Source: JBBQSN01 sp963825505 | GTDB taxonomy: Bacteria > Actinomycetota > Actinomycetes > Actinomycetales > CAWJMD01 | Assembly (NCBI GenBank): GCA_963825505.1 | Contig: CAWGTL010000024.1 | Location: 62,001 to 126,000 of the forward strand | DNA length: 64,000 nucleotides | Direction of reading: 5' to 3' | In this document: piece by piece, positions 1 through 8,136 of the stretch | Position numbering within the stretch: position 1 is the stretch's first letter | Layout of the letters: every line of letters starts with the position of its first letter | The notes under the pieces: model-generated | What the model saw: the letters and a program-made list of their open reading frames with translations, nothing else | Databases searched by the model: none | What the model was told of the DNA's origin: nothing | Translations under genes and position numbers: made by a program

Positions 1-263
1 TGCTGCTTGCGGTGGTGGTCGACCACGCTGCCGAACCAGACCCCGGTGGTGGCCGTGGCCGCGAGGAAGATGCCGGCGATGAGGCCGGTGGCCAGCACCG
101 AGCGGGTCTCGAGGTACACCCAGAACGTCACCGCGAACCACAGCGTGAAGTTCACGACCGACACCACCAGGGAGCTCACCAGCACGTGCGCGAACACCCG
201 CTGGGTGCCGGTGCGCAGGTCCAGGCCGGTGCGGCTCCGGGGGTGGGCGCCGGTCTGGCTCAT
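1..263 (-). CDS. MFS transporter, N-terminal part (runs off window)
   Basis: Only the first 87 or so codons lie in the window. ATG at 263 follows a GAGGAG ribosome binding site. The fragment has a polar N-terminus, a first membrane helix around residues 25-50, and a second helix ending in GVWFGSVVDHHRK. That ending fits the cytoplasmic G-x(3)-D-x(2)-R/K loop between helices 2 and 3 of major facilitator proteins. The substrate cannot be inferred. It could belong to another 12-helix exporter family, but the loop motif favours MFS. Confidence 0.72.
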   Translation of the reverse strand, partial: MSQTGAHPRSRTGLDLRTGTQRVFAHVLVSSLVVSVVNFTLWFAVTFWVYLETRSVLATGLIAGIFLAATATTGVWFGSVVDHHRKQ

Positions 264-408
264 GGTCGCTCCTCGTCGTGCGCCCGGTCGGGCGGCTGCT
301 GGGTCTCTGGGGGTCAGACCGGCCGGGTGCCGCGAACTCATCGCCCGGCACCGGTGCCACCCCCGGCGGCTCGTCCGACGCACGCTAGGAGCTCAACCGC
401 GCTCGAGG

Positions 409-825
409 TCAAGCGCGGACCCGCGCGGCCATCTCCAGGTAGTGCACGTTGTGCATCAGGGCGAGGACGTTGCCGAACGGGTCGACGAACGAGGCGGTGA
501 CGAAGCCCGGACCGCGCTCGGTGCGCGGCTCCAGCACGGTGGCGCCGCGCGCCAGCACGTCCTCGATCGCGGCGTCGAGGTCGTCGACCGCCCAGTTCAG
601 CACCGCACCGGCGGGCGTCGTGGCGTCCGGGCCGTACGGCGACCAGCGCCGGTCGATGATGCCGAGCTCGAACTCGTGGTCCCCCACCCGGAACTCCACG
701 TAGGCCGGCGGGCCCTCGAGCGGGCGGACGAAGTACGGCTCGATGCCGAGCAGGTCGGCGTACCAGCGCGACGCGGCGACCACGTCGTCGGCGAACAGGT
801 TGAGGGTGGCGGGTCCACGGAGCAT
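409..825 (-). CDS. VOC (glyoxalase/bleomycin-resistance fold) protein
   Basis: A 138-residue single VOC unit pair: an N-terminal beta-alpha-beta (LNLFADDVVAASRWYADLLG, residues 8-27) and a C-terminal half ending in FVDPFGNVLALM (about 113-124), the usual VOC closing motif. Start ATG at 825 has GAGGAGG upstream. Such proteins bind a metal or a small ligand and act as lyases, dioxygenases or antibiotic-binding proteins. The substrate is not predictable. It is divergent from a WYL-domain regulator across a palindrome, so local control by that regulator is likely (inference). Confidence 0.85.
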   Translation of the reverse strand: MLRGPATLNLFADDVVAASRWYADLLGIEPYFVRPLEGPPAYVEFRVGDHEFELGIIDRRWSPYGPDATTPAGAVLNWAVDDLDAAIEDVLARGATVLEPRTERGPGFVTASFVDPFGNVLALMHNVHYLEMAARVRA

Positions 826-889
826 CGGGTCCTCCTCGGGAGCGGGGGTCGGCGGGTCCGACCTGCCTCACGACCCAGACAACCGGGTG

Positions 890-912
890 AAGTGCTCACC
901 GAATGATCACTT
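890..912. promoter_or_regulatory. Near-perfect palindrome, likely regulator operator
   Basis: Arms AAGTGCTCA (890-898) and TGATCACTT (904-912) pair at 8 of 9 positions around a 5-bp spacer. The site lies in the intergenic space between the VOC gene and the WYL regulator, 21 bp before the regulator start. Position and symmetry suggest binding by the adjacent regulator. The binding protein is an inference. Confidence 0.5.
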
Positions 913-932
913 TCTCTGCGAACCTGGCAGGC

Positions 933-1895
933 ATGAGGGCGGATCGCCTGGTGGCCACGGTGCTGCTGCTGCAGACCCGAGGGCGGGTCACCGCGGCCGA
1001 GCTCGCGGCCGAGACCGAGGTGTCGGTCGCCACCGCGCGCCGCGACCTGGAGGCGCTGTCGTCGGCGGGCGTCCCGGTCTACCCGCAGCCCGGGCGCGGC
1101 GGAGGCTGGCAGCTCGTCGGCGGCGCCCGCACCGACCTCACGGGGCTGACCTCCGGCGAGGCGCAGGCGCTGTTCCTCCTGCTCGGCGCGGCGACGGCCG
1201 GCGGCGGCACCCGGCCCGAGACCGCCACGGCCGTGCGCAAGCTGCTGCGGGCCCTGCCCGCCACCTTCCGCACGGACGCGGAGCAGGCGGCCGCGGCCGT
1301 GCACGTCGACCCCGCGGGGTGGGGCGCGTCGGCACCGGTGGCCCTGGAGGTGCTGCGCTCGCTGCAGGAGGCGGTGGTGCGCCGCCGCGTGCTCGAGGTC
1401 GTGTACGCGCCCCGGTCGGGGGACGCGGGGACCCGCACGGTGGAGCCGCTGGGCCTGGTCGACAAGCGCGGCACCTGGTACCTCGTGGCGGCTACCCCGC
1501 GGGGCCGGCGCACCTTCCGGGTCGACCGCGTGCGGTCGATCCGGCCGACGGGCGAGGTGTTCGAGCCGCCGGCCGACCTCGACCTGGCCGCCGAGTGGCG
1601 CGTCACCGCCGCGGAGGTGGACGGCCACCGCTCGGCGGTGCGGGCGACGGTGCGGGTGCCGGCGCGGCTGCTGCCCGTCCTGCGCTCGCACTTCGGCACC
1701 TACCTCGACCAGGACGTCCCCGCTCCCGCCGGTCCGGAGGGGACCGTCACCGTGGGCGTGGGCGCGCACCTGGTGCGCGGCCTGGCCGAGCAGCTCGCCG
1801 GGTTCGGGGCGGCCGTCGAGGTGCTCGACCACCCCGGGGTGCGGGCCGAGCTCGCTGCGATCGGGGCCGAGCTGGTGCGGGCGCACGGCCCGTAG
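933..1895 (+). CDS. YafY-type transcriptional regulator with HTH and WYL domains
   Basis: The protein starts MRADRLVATVLLLQ, the usual first helix of the HTH_11 domain (residues 1-60). A WYL domain follows, with the signature TWYLVA near residue 180 and the R-rich sheet FRVDRVRSI after it, then a C-terminal WCX-like extension. WYL domains sense ligands, often nucleotides or single-stranded DNA, and most family members are regulators. The open frame begins at 903, but ATG 933 matches the family N-terminus. It is divergent from the VOC gene over the 890-912 palindrome. Confidence 0.88.
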   Translation: MRADRLVATVLLLQTRGRVTAAELAAETEVSVATARRDLEALSSAGVPVYPQPGRGGGWQLVGGARTDLTGLTSGEAQALFLLLGAATAGGGTRPETATAVRKLLRALPATFRTDAEQAAAAVHVDPAGWGASAPVALEVLRSLQEAVVRRRVLEVVYAPRSGDAGTRTVEPLGLVDKRGTWYLVAATPRGRRTFRVDRVRSIRPTGEVFEPPADLDLAAEWRVTAAEVDGHRSAVRATVRVPARLLPVLRSHFGTYLDQDVPAPAGPEGTVTVGVGAHLVRGLAEQLAGFGAAVEVLDHPGVRAELAAIGAELVRAHGP

Positions 1896-1904
1896 GGTCT
1901 GGTC

Positions 1905-2524
1905 ATGGCGCTCATCCACCAGGCGACCCTCACCCCCGGCAAGCTCGACCTGCTGCGCGCGTGGCTGCCCACCCGACCGTGGTTCCCCGCCGGCGCCGAG
2001 GTGACGGCGCTCGGCGCGTACCGCTTCGACGACCCCGTGGGCGAGGTGGGCGTCGAGACGTTCCTGCTGCAGGCCGGCGACGTCGTGCTGCAGGTGCCGC
2101 TCACCTACCGATCCGGGCCGCTGCCCGGTGCCGAGGACGCGCTGGTGGGCGAGACCGAGCACTCGGTGCTGGGCCGGCGGTGGGTGCACGACGGCACGGC
2201 CGACCCGGTCTGGCTGGCCTGCGCTCGTCGCGGCCGTGCTCACCGGCGGCACCGAGGCGGGCGAGGAGATGGAGGTCGACGGCCGGATGCAGCGCGCGCG
2301 ACCCCACCGCGACGGTGCGGGGCAGCGGGGCACGTGGGACGGACGTGCCCGACCTGGTGGCCACCAGCGTTCGCGACGACGGCCCGACGACCGTGGTGCG
2401 TGCCGGCGAGGTCGAGGTGGTGCTCGGCCGGGTGGTCGGCACGCCGCTGGGGGACGGGCAGACGCTCACCGGCGGTCCCGCCGGGCGCGAGCCGTCGGTG
2501 CTCGCCGTGGTCCGCACCGGCTGA
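1905..2524 (+). pseudogene. Maltokinase N-terminal cap-like protein, two frameshifts
   Basis: Three reading frames are needed to read one protein. MALIHQATLTPGKLDLLRAW to VWLA (1905 to about 2218) continues as ALVAAVLTGG (about 2220-2295), and then as RDPTATVRGSG to VLAVVRTG with stop at 2524. It resembles the small stand-alone maltokinase N-terminal cap (CG0192-related) proteins of actinobacteria. Each shift needs one extra base, near 2219 and near 2297. A TAGGGT hexamer six bases before ATG 1905 suggests a leaderless promoter. Intact codon bias in all segments favours sequencing error or very recent damage. Confidence 0.65.
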
Positions 2525-2548
2525 GGGACCGGCGGTCTCCTCAGCCGG
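2517..2548. terminator. Bidirectional hairpin between convergent genes
   Basis: CCGGCTGAGG (2517-2526) pairs perfectly with CCTCAGCCGG (2539-2548). The loop itself contains GACC-GGC-GGTC, so the stem can extend to about 14 bp with one bulged T. It lies exactly between the stops at 2524 and 2541. There is no U-tract, as is common for high-GC actinobacterial terminators. Confidence 0.65.
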
Positions 2549-3608
2549 GTCCGACCCGCTCCAGCCCCTGCCAGGCGGCCAGCGCGTCGACCTCACGCAG
2601 CACCGCGGACCGGATCGCCGTGGTCCACCGGACGTCCTCGTGCAGCGCGTTCAGCCGCAGCACGCCGGCCTTGCGCTCGGCGGTGGCGTCGACCTTGCCG
2701 ATCAGCCGGTCGCCGTGCAGGACCGGCAGGGCGAAGTAGCCCCACCGCCGGGCCGCCTTCGGCTTGTACATCTCCAGCACGTACTCGAACCCCCACAGGT
2801 CCTGCGCGCGCACCCGGTCGTGCACCAGCCGGTCGAACGGCGACAGCAGCGCGGTGCGGCCCTCGAACCCGCCCTCGAGCGCGGCGGGGTCGACCCGCCA
2901 CTCCCCGGTGGTGCCCTCGACCTCGACCGCCTCGCCCGCGTCGCCCACGAAGGACGGACGGGCGATCCCGAGCGAGCGGAGCAGCAGCCGCCGGCGCTCG
3001 GGTGCCGCCTCCTCCTCGGGGACCGCGACGACGTCGGACGGGTACACGCGCTCGGCGACGTCCCAGATCCGTTGACGTCCCTGGCGTCCGGAGATCGCGA
3101 CCGACCCCTGCGCGTTGAGGAACTCCAGCATCTGCGTGACGTTGCGGTTGCCGGTCCAGCCGGAGGAGGCCCACGGCACCTGGGCTGTGTCGGGCACGTC
3201 GCGCGAGAGCAGCGGGCCCTTCTCGCGCAGCAGGTCGAGCACGGACCGCCGGAAGGCGTCGTTCACCTCGAGCCAGCGGCGCGCCTCGGCCCAGTCCGTC
3301 CCGGGCCACGCCCGCATCGAGGCCAGCTGCAGCCGCAGGTGGGAGGTCGGCCGCACGAACGCGCGCCGCTCGAAGACCGTGCGGTCGACCTCGTGCAGCG
3401 CCTTGAGCTGCTCGGGCCGGTAGCCGCCGCCGAGCCGGGTGAACGCCACGAGGTCCGCGCTCGGTGCCACCGCGGCGGTGGGATCGAGCTGCAGGTAGGT
3501 GAGGTGCTCGACCACGGCGAGCAGGTCGGTCGGTCGCTCGGCCGTCAGCAGCTGGGCGCGCACGGCCGCCCGCCGGGCCTGCTCCAGGGTCAGCGGCGGT
3601 GTCGTCAC
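2541..3608 (-). CDS. AlkX/YcaQ-type DNA glycosylase (HTH_42 winged-helix protein)
   Basis: A 355-residue HTH_42 (DUF1006) protein. Its conserved N-terminal stretch YLQLDPTAAVAPSADL carries a QxD motif (Q40, D42), the catalytic signature of the AlkX/YcaQ branch that unhooks interstrand crosslinks and alkylated purines. AlkZ enzymes have QxQ instead. Start is GTG 3608. A TAGTCT hexamer ends seven bases upstream, consistent with a leaderless transcript. The GTG overlaps the stop of the broken frame upstream. It is one of several DNA-repair genes in the window. Substrate range is inferred from family. Confidence 0.87.
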   Translation of the reverse strand: MTTPPLTLEQARRAAVRAQLLTAERPTDLLAVVEHLTYLQLDPTAAVAPSADLVAFTRLGGGYRPEQLKALHEVDRTVFERRAFVRPTSHLRLQLASMRAWPGTDWAEARRWLEVNDAFRRSVLDLLREKGPLLSRDVPDTAQVPWASSGWTGNRNVTQMLEFLNAQGSVAISGRQGRQRIWDVAERVYPSDVVAVPEEEAAPERRRLLLRSLGIARPSFVGDAGEAVEVEGTTGEWRVDPAALEGGFEGRTALLSPFDRLVHDRVRAQDLWGFEYVLEMYKPKAARRWGYFALPVLHGDRLIGKVDATAERKAGVLRLNALHEDVRWTTAIRSAVLREVDALAAWQGLERVGPG

Positions 3609-4032
3609 GCGCAGGAGACTAGGGCCGGTCCCAGCCGCGGCGCCGTCCCGAGGCTCCGGCGACCACGCCGTGACGCGGTCGCCGGCACGGTGCCCGGGGT
3701 CGGGGCGGGCGCGGGACGCGTGAGCGCCGTGTCCACGACCGCGGCGGACGGCGTCGCGAAGGGCACCCGCAGGTTGGCTCCCTTCGAGGTGACCACCCGC
3801 AGCGCGCCGCGGTCCAGGCGAAGGTCGAGATCCGGTGCAGCGCGCGCGTCATCGCCTCGCTCACGGCGTCCTCGGCCTGCTCGTCGGTGGCGAGCCTGCG
3901 CCGGGCGTAGGCGTACAACCGCGGGTAGGCCCGCCGGTAGAGGGTCTCCCAGGCGTCCGGGTCGCCGCCGCGCGCCGCCTCGACGGTGCGGCGGAGGTCG
4001 GCGTCGGTCAGGTTCATCGGCTGCTCATGCAT
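3605..4032 (-). pseudogene. Truncated ECF sigma factor joined to an unrelated C-terminal fragment
   Basis: From ATG 4032 the frame reads a sigma region 2: DLRRTVEAARGGDPDAWETL, then YAYARRRLATDEQAEDAVSE (about residues 10-60). After RISTFAW, near 3820, similarity stops and regions 3-4 are absent. A frame offset by one base continues with good codon bias as DLDLRLDRGALRVV, TSKGANLRVPFATPSAAVVD and a proline-rich tail to 3605. I do not recognise this tail. A deletion that fused a sigma gene to the end of a neighbouring gene explains both halves. It is unlikely to give a working sigma factor. Confidence 0.55.
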
Positions 4033-4109
4033 CTCGGACGCGGTTCGTCACACCCCGGTCCGCAGATCCCTGGACCGGCCGGTCGTCGCGGCTCTGGTGG
4101 ACTGGGGTG

Positions 4110-4955
4110 ATGAGCAGCCAGGTCGAGCAGCGCGCCGTGACCACGCGGGACGACCGGACCCTGCGGGTCCACGACACCCACCCCGGGGACGGGGACCGCA
4201 CGGTGGTGGTCTGGCACCACGGCACGCCGAACACGGGCGCGCCGCCCACGCCGCTGCGGGAGGCGTCCGACCGGCTGGGGCTGCGCTGGGTCGGGCACGA
4301 CCGCCCCGGGTACGGCGGGTCCGACCCGCAGCCCGGACGCTGCGTGGCCGACGTCGCCGCCGACGTCGAGGACCTCGCAGCCGCCCTCGGGATCGAGCGG
4401 TTCCTGGTGATGGGGCACTCCGGCGGCGGCCCGCGCGCGCTGGCCTGCGCGGCGCTGCTCGGTGATCGCGTGCTGGCCACGGCGGCGCTCTCGTCGCCCG
4501 CCCCGTACGACGCCGAGGGGCTCGACTTCCTCGCCGGCATGGCACCGGCCGGCGTGGCCGAGCACCGTGCCGCGGCGCAGGGACGGGCTGCGCTCGAGGC
4601 GCTGGAGGACGGCCTGGACATCGGCTTCACCCCGGGCGACGAGCAGGCGCTCGGCGGGCGCTGGTCCTGGTTCCTCGAGGTCGTCCGGGCCGCGCTGGCG
4701 GGCGACCCCGAGGGCGCGGTCGAGGACTCGCTCGCGGCGGTGCGGCCGTGGGGGTTCGACGTCGCGACGATCGCGTCACCGCTGCTGCTCGTGCACGGCG
4801 GGGCCGACCGGATGGTGCCCGCGTCGCACTCCTCCTGGCTCGCCGACCGCAGCGGCTCGTCCGAGCTCTGGCTGCGCCCGGACGACGGGCACGTCACCGC
4901 GATGGACGCCGGCGAGGACGTCCTGGACTGGCTGGCGGCGCACGCCGCCCGGTGA
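4110..4955 (+). CDS. Alpha/beta hydrolase
   Basis: 281 residues with a canonical alpha/beta-hydrolase core. The oxyanion region is WHHGTPNTG (about 36-44), the nucleophile elbow is GHSGGG (S104), the acid lies in VHGGADRMVP and the histidine in DDGHVTAM near residue 258. ATG at 4110 was chosen because upstream codons in this frame show no coding bias. The family covers esterases, epoxide hydrolases and haloperoxidases, so the substrate is not predictable. It stands alone, separated by 77 bp from the divergent sigma remnant and followed by a convergent gene. Confidence 0.87.
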   Translation: MSSQVEQRAVTTRDDRTLRVHDTHPGDGDRTVVVWHHGTPNTGAPPTPLREASDRLGLRWVGHDRPGYGGSDPQPGRCVADVAADVEDLAAALGIERFLVMGHSGGGPRALACAALLGDRVLATAALSSPAPYDAEGLDFLAGMAPAGVAEHRAAAQGRAALEALEDGLDIGFTPGDEQALGGRWSWFLEVVRAALAGDPEGAVEDSLAAVRPWGFDVATIASPLLLVHGGADRMVPASHSSWLADRSGSSELWLRPDDGHVTAMDAGEDVLDWLAAHAAR

Positions 4956-5069
4956 GCAGCTCGGCCCGGTCCCTGGGCCACCCGCGTCCTGGACGCCCGA
5001 AGACCGGGACGTCCGACCCCTTCCCGGGGGTCTGATGCCCCACCCTTCGTCAGCCGACCGGAGGCTCGG

Positions 5070-6266
5070 TCACAGCGAGGTCATCCCCTCGCCGCGGTAG
5101 GTGGGCACCGTCTCGACCACGGCGTCGCCCTGCACCAGGTGCAGCACCTCGACCCGCTCGCACAGCTCGCCGGCCTTGGCGTGCCGGAACCAGACCCGGT
5201 CGCCGACCGCGAGCGTGCGGGCCGGACGGCCCGTGAGCGGGGTCTGCACCTCGCCGGCGCCCTCGGCCGGGAGCAGCCGCAGTCCTTCCGGGAGCGCCGG
5301 CACGGGCAGCCGGTCGCGTCCGGCGGGTCCGGACGCCACCCAGCCGCCGCCGCTGACGGTCACCACGCCCGGTGCGGGACGCCGGGTGACGTCGAGGCCG
5401 AAGAAGGCGGCCGGCCGGGCGCGGAACGCGTCGTAGCCGTCGAACAGCGCCGGGGCGTAGAGCCCGGACCCGGCGGCCACCTCGGTGACGACGCCCTCGC
5501 GGACCGTGGTCTCGAGGCTCCCCGTGCCACCTCCGTTGACGATCTCGAGATCGGCGACCGTCCGGACGGCCGCCACGACGGCCGCCCGACGCTCGGCGAG
5601 CTCCTCGATCGACAGCGACTTCATCGTCCGGACGGCCTTGCCACGCAACGGGTTCCCCACCGGCCGGTCCTGGAGGCCCGCGACCTGGCCCTCGTACGCC
5701 ATCAGCCCGACCAGGCGGAAGCCGTCGCGCCCGGCGACCGCGCGGGCGAGCCGCACGGCGTCGTCGACCGAGTGCACGGGGGAGCGGCGGGGACCGAGGT
5801 GCACCCGGCCGCCCGCACGACGGTACGAGGCGTCGAGGTCGAGGCACACCCGCAGCGGGCCGGACCTGTGTCGACCCACCGCCGCCTCCACGAGGTCGAG
5901 CTGCGCCGGGTCGTCGACCATCAGCGTCACGCGGGCGAGCGCCCGCTCGTCGGCCACCAGGTCCCGCAGCGCCGAGCGCTCGGCGGTGGGGTAGCCCACC
6001 AGGACGTCCTCGACGTCGTCGGCCAACCGCAGCGCCTCCGACAGCGAGTACGCGAGGACGCCCGCGAAGCCGTCGCGCGCCAGCACCCGCCGCAGCAGCG
6101 CACGGCAGCGCAGCGACTTGCTCGCCACCCGCACGGGGACGCCGGACGCCCGTCGGAGCAGGTCGTCGGCGTTGGCGTCGAAGGCGTCGAGGTCGACCAC
6201 CGCCACCGGCGCGTCGAGGTCGCGCGTGGCGTGGTCGAGGCGGTGGCGCAGGTCGGAGGTCGGCAC
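5070..6266 (-). CDS. PLP-dependent amino acid deaminase/aldolase (alanine racemase N-terminal fold)
   Basis: 398 residues from GTG 6266. The N-terminal TIM barrel of alanine-racemase/D-threonine-aldolase type contains VRVASKSLRC, with K50 the likely PLP-binding lysine, followed by DLDASYRRAGGRVHLG and GLMAYEGQVAG. A C-terminal beta domain carries DRVWFRHAKAGELCER, the metal-site region of D-threonine aldolases. It probably acts on D- or beta-hydroxy amino acids. It is divergent from a flavin sugar-lactone oxidase with only 18 bp between the two starts. That pairing suggests shared control, though the biochemical link is unknown. Confidence 0.82.
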   Translation of the reverse strand: MPTSDLRHRLDHATRDLDAPVAVVDLDAFDANADDLLRRASGVPVRVASKSLRCRALLRRVLARDGFAGVLAYSLSEALRLADDVEDVLVGYPTAERSALRDLVADERALARVTLMVDDPAQLDLVEAAVGRHRSGPLRVCLDLDASYRRAGGRVHLGPRRSPVHSVDDAVRLARAVAGRDGFRLVGLMAYEGQVAGLQDRPVGNPLRGKAVRTMKSLSIEELAERRAAVVAAVRTVADLEIVNGGGTGSLETTVREGVVTEVAAGSGLYAPALFDGYDAFRARPAAFFGLDVTRRPAPGVVTVSGGGWVASGPAGRDRLPVPALPEGLRLLPAEGAGEVQTPLTGRPARTLAVGDRVWFRHAKAGELCERVEVLHLVQGDAVVETVPTYRGEGMTSL

Positions 6267-6271
6267 CGTCC

Positions 6272-6277
6272 TAGTCT
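6272..6277 (+). promoter_or_regulatory. Leaderless -10 element (TAGTCT)
   Basis: TAGTCT ends seven bases before GTG 6285, so transcription would begin at or next to the start codon. There is no Shine-Dalgarno sequence in the 18-bp divergent gap. The same TANNNT-N6/7-start arrangement recurs at ten other genes in this window. Confidence 0.45.
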
Positions 6278-6284
6278 GGCCTTC

Positions 6285-7652
6285 GTGCGGGGACGACCGG
6301 CGCAGGGCGCCTGGAGCAACTGGGCGGGCAACCAGCACGCTGACGGCGTCGAGGTGGTCAGCCCGTCGGGCACCGACGAGATCGCCGCCGCGCTGACCTC
6401 GGCCGCCGCGACCGGGCGCGGCGTGCGGCCCGTCGGCACCGGTCACTCCTTCAGCCCGGTCGCGGTCCCCCGCGAGGTGCAGCTGCGGCTCGACCGGCAC
6501 GACGCCCTGGTCGACCTCGACGTCGCCGCCGCCCGGGTGACGGTGCAGTCGGGGATGACGCTGCGGCGCCTGAACAGGCTGCTCGAGCACGCCGGCCTCG
6601 CGCTGACCAACCTCGGCGACATCGAGGCCCAGACGGTCGCCGGCGCGATCTGCACCGGCACGCACGGCACCGGGGACCGGTTCGGCGGGCTCGCCACCCA
6701 GGTGGTCGGCCTGCGGCTGGTGCTCCCCGACGGCTCCACCCTGACCTGCACCGAGAGCGAGCACCCCGACCTGCTCGATCTCGTGCGGGTCGGCCTCGGC
6801 GCGCTCGGCGTGGTCGACACCGTGACCCTGCAGGCGGAGCCGCTGTTCGCGCTGCACGCGCGCGAGACCGCCGCCTCCCTCGACGACGTGCTCGACGGCC
6901 ACGACGACCTCACCGCGGCGAACGACCACGTCGACGTGCACTGGTGGACCCACACCCGCCGGGTGCTCCTCAAGCGCAACGACCGGGTGCCTCTGGACGG
7001 CTCGCGCGAGGGGCTCCGTCCCCTGTCCCGCGCGCGGCGCTGGTGGGACGACGACCTGCTCGCCAACGACGTCTTCGGCGCCGTGGTGGGCGCGGGGCGG
7101 CGGATCCCCGGACTGGTCCGTCCGCTCGCGCGGGCGTCGGCGTACGCGCTGGGCGCGCGCGAGTTCACGGACGTGCCGCACCGGGTGTTCACCACCGAGC
7201 GGCGCGTCCGGTTCGTCGAGATGGAGTACGCGGTGCCGCGGGCCGAGCTGGTGCCGCTCGTGCGGGAGCTGGTCGCGGCAGTGGAGGCGAGCAGCTGGCG
7301 CATCCCCGTTCCGGTCGAGATCCGCACGGCTGCAGCCGATCCCATCGCGCTGTCCACGGCGCACGGACGCGACACCGGCTATGTCGCGGCGCACGTCGCC
7401 CCCGGCAGCCCCGACCAGGACGCGTTCTTCGGCACCCTCGAGCGCCTGGCCGGCCAGGTCGGCGGCCGGCCCCACTGGGGCAAGGTGCACGGCCTCGACG
7501 CCGCGACCCTGCGCGCGCGCTACCCGCGGTTCGACGAGGTCGTGGCCCTGCGCGACCGGCTCGACCCGCGCGGGGTGCTGAGCAACGACCACCTCGACCG
7601 GGTCCTCGGCCCCGTCCCCGACCGCGCGGCACGGGGTCGGACCGCACCGTGA
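6285..7652 (+). CDS. D-arabinono-1,4-lactone oxidase-type FAD oxidoreductase
   Basis: 455 residues from GTG 6285. The N-terminal FAD_binding_4 domain has GTGHSFSPV (H54, the residue that binds FAD covalently in this family) and AGAICTGTHGTG. The C-terminal ALO domain has RPHWGKVHGLD near the end and finishes DPRGVLSNDHLDRVLG. Family members oxidise aldonolactones or alditols with oxygen, giving peroxide. The open frame upstream of 6285 is antisense to the neighbouring PLP gene and was excluded. It is coupled to a GNAT gene by a four-base overlap. A second, clearly AldO-like paralogue lies at 32560-33858. Confidence 0.88.
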   Translation: MRGRPAQGAWSNWAGNQHADGVEVVSPSGTDEIAAALTSAAATGRGVRPVGTGHSFSPVAVPREVQLRLDRHDALVDLDVAAARVTVQSGMTLRRLNRLLEHAGLALTNLGDIEAQTVAGAICTGTHGTGDRFGGLATQVVGLRLVLPDGSTLTCTESEHPDLLDLVRVGLGALGVVDTVTLQAEPLFALHARETAASLDDVLDGHDDLTAANDHVDVHWWTHTRRVLLKRNDRVPLDGSREGLRPLSRARRWWDDDLLANDVFGAVVGAGRRIPGLVRPLARASAYALGAREFTDVPHRVFTTERRVRFVEMEYAVPRAELVPLVRELVAAVEASSWRIPVPVEIRTAAADPIALSTAHGRDTGYVAAHVAPGSPDQDAFFGTLERLAGQVGGRPHWGKVHGLDAATLRARYPRFDEVVALRDRLDPRGVLSNDHLDRVLGPVPDRAARGRTAP

Positions 7653-8107
7653 TCGAGGTCGCACCCGACGACCCGCTGCGCGACGACGTCCACGCTCTGC
7701 TGGCCGAGCACCTCGCCGACATGCGCGTCACCTCGCCGCCGGAGAGCGTGCACGCGCTCGACCACGCCGCGCTCACCGACCCGGCGATCACCTTCTGGAC
7801 GGCTCGCGAGGACGGCGAGCTGCTGGGCTCGGCCGCGCTCCTGCGGCTGACGGACGACCACGGCGAGGTGAAGTCGATGCGCACCACCGCCGCCGCCCGC
7901 GGGCGGGGCGTGGCCGCAACGCTCCTCGCGCACCTGCTCGACGAGGCCCGCACCCGCGGGTACGCGCGGGTCAGCCTCGAGACCGGGTCGCAGGACTACT
8001 TCGCCGCCGCGCGCCGGCTGTACGAGCGGCACGGCTTCACCGGGTGCGGCCCGTTCGGCGACTACGCCCCCGACCCGCACAGCGTGTTCATGACCCGCGA
8101 GGTCTGA
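7649..8107 (+). CDS. GNAT family N-acetyltransferase
   Basis: 152 residues. GTG 7649 overlaps the upstream stop as GTGA, so translation is probably coupled. The acetyl-CoA binding motif A is present as MRTTAAARGRGVAATLLAHL, an RGxG loop after the central strand. Motif B contains ARRLYERHGF near the C-terminus. The sequence resembles the small putative acetyltransferases typified by E. coli YedL-like proteins. Its substrate is unknown. Confidence 0.87.
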   Translation: MIEVAPDDPLRDDVHALLAEHLADMRVTSPPESVHALDHAALTDPAITFWTAREDGELLGSAALLRLTDDHGEVKSMRTTAAARGRGVAATLLAHLLDEARTRGYARVSLETGSQDYFAAARRLYERHGFTGCGPFGDYAPDPHSVFMTREV

Positions 8108-8136
8108 CCTGCCCTCCGCGCGGGCGGCCTCGGCGG

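Noticed and set aside
5139..6284. N-terminal extension of the lactone oxidase frame
   Set aside because: It is antisense to the PLP gene and shadow-like. The FAD domain begins at GTG 6285.
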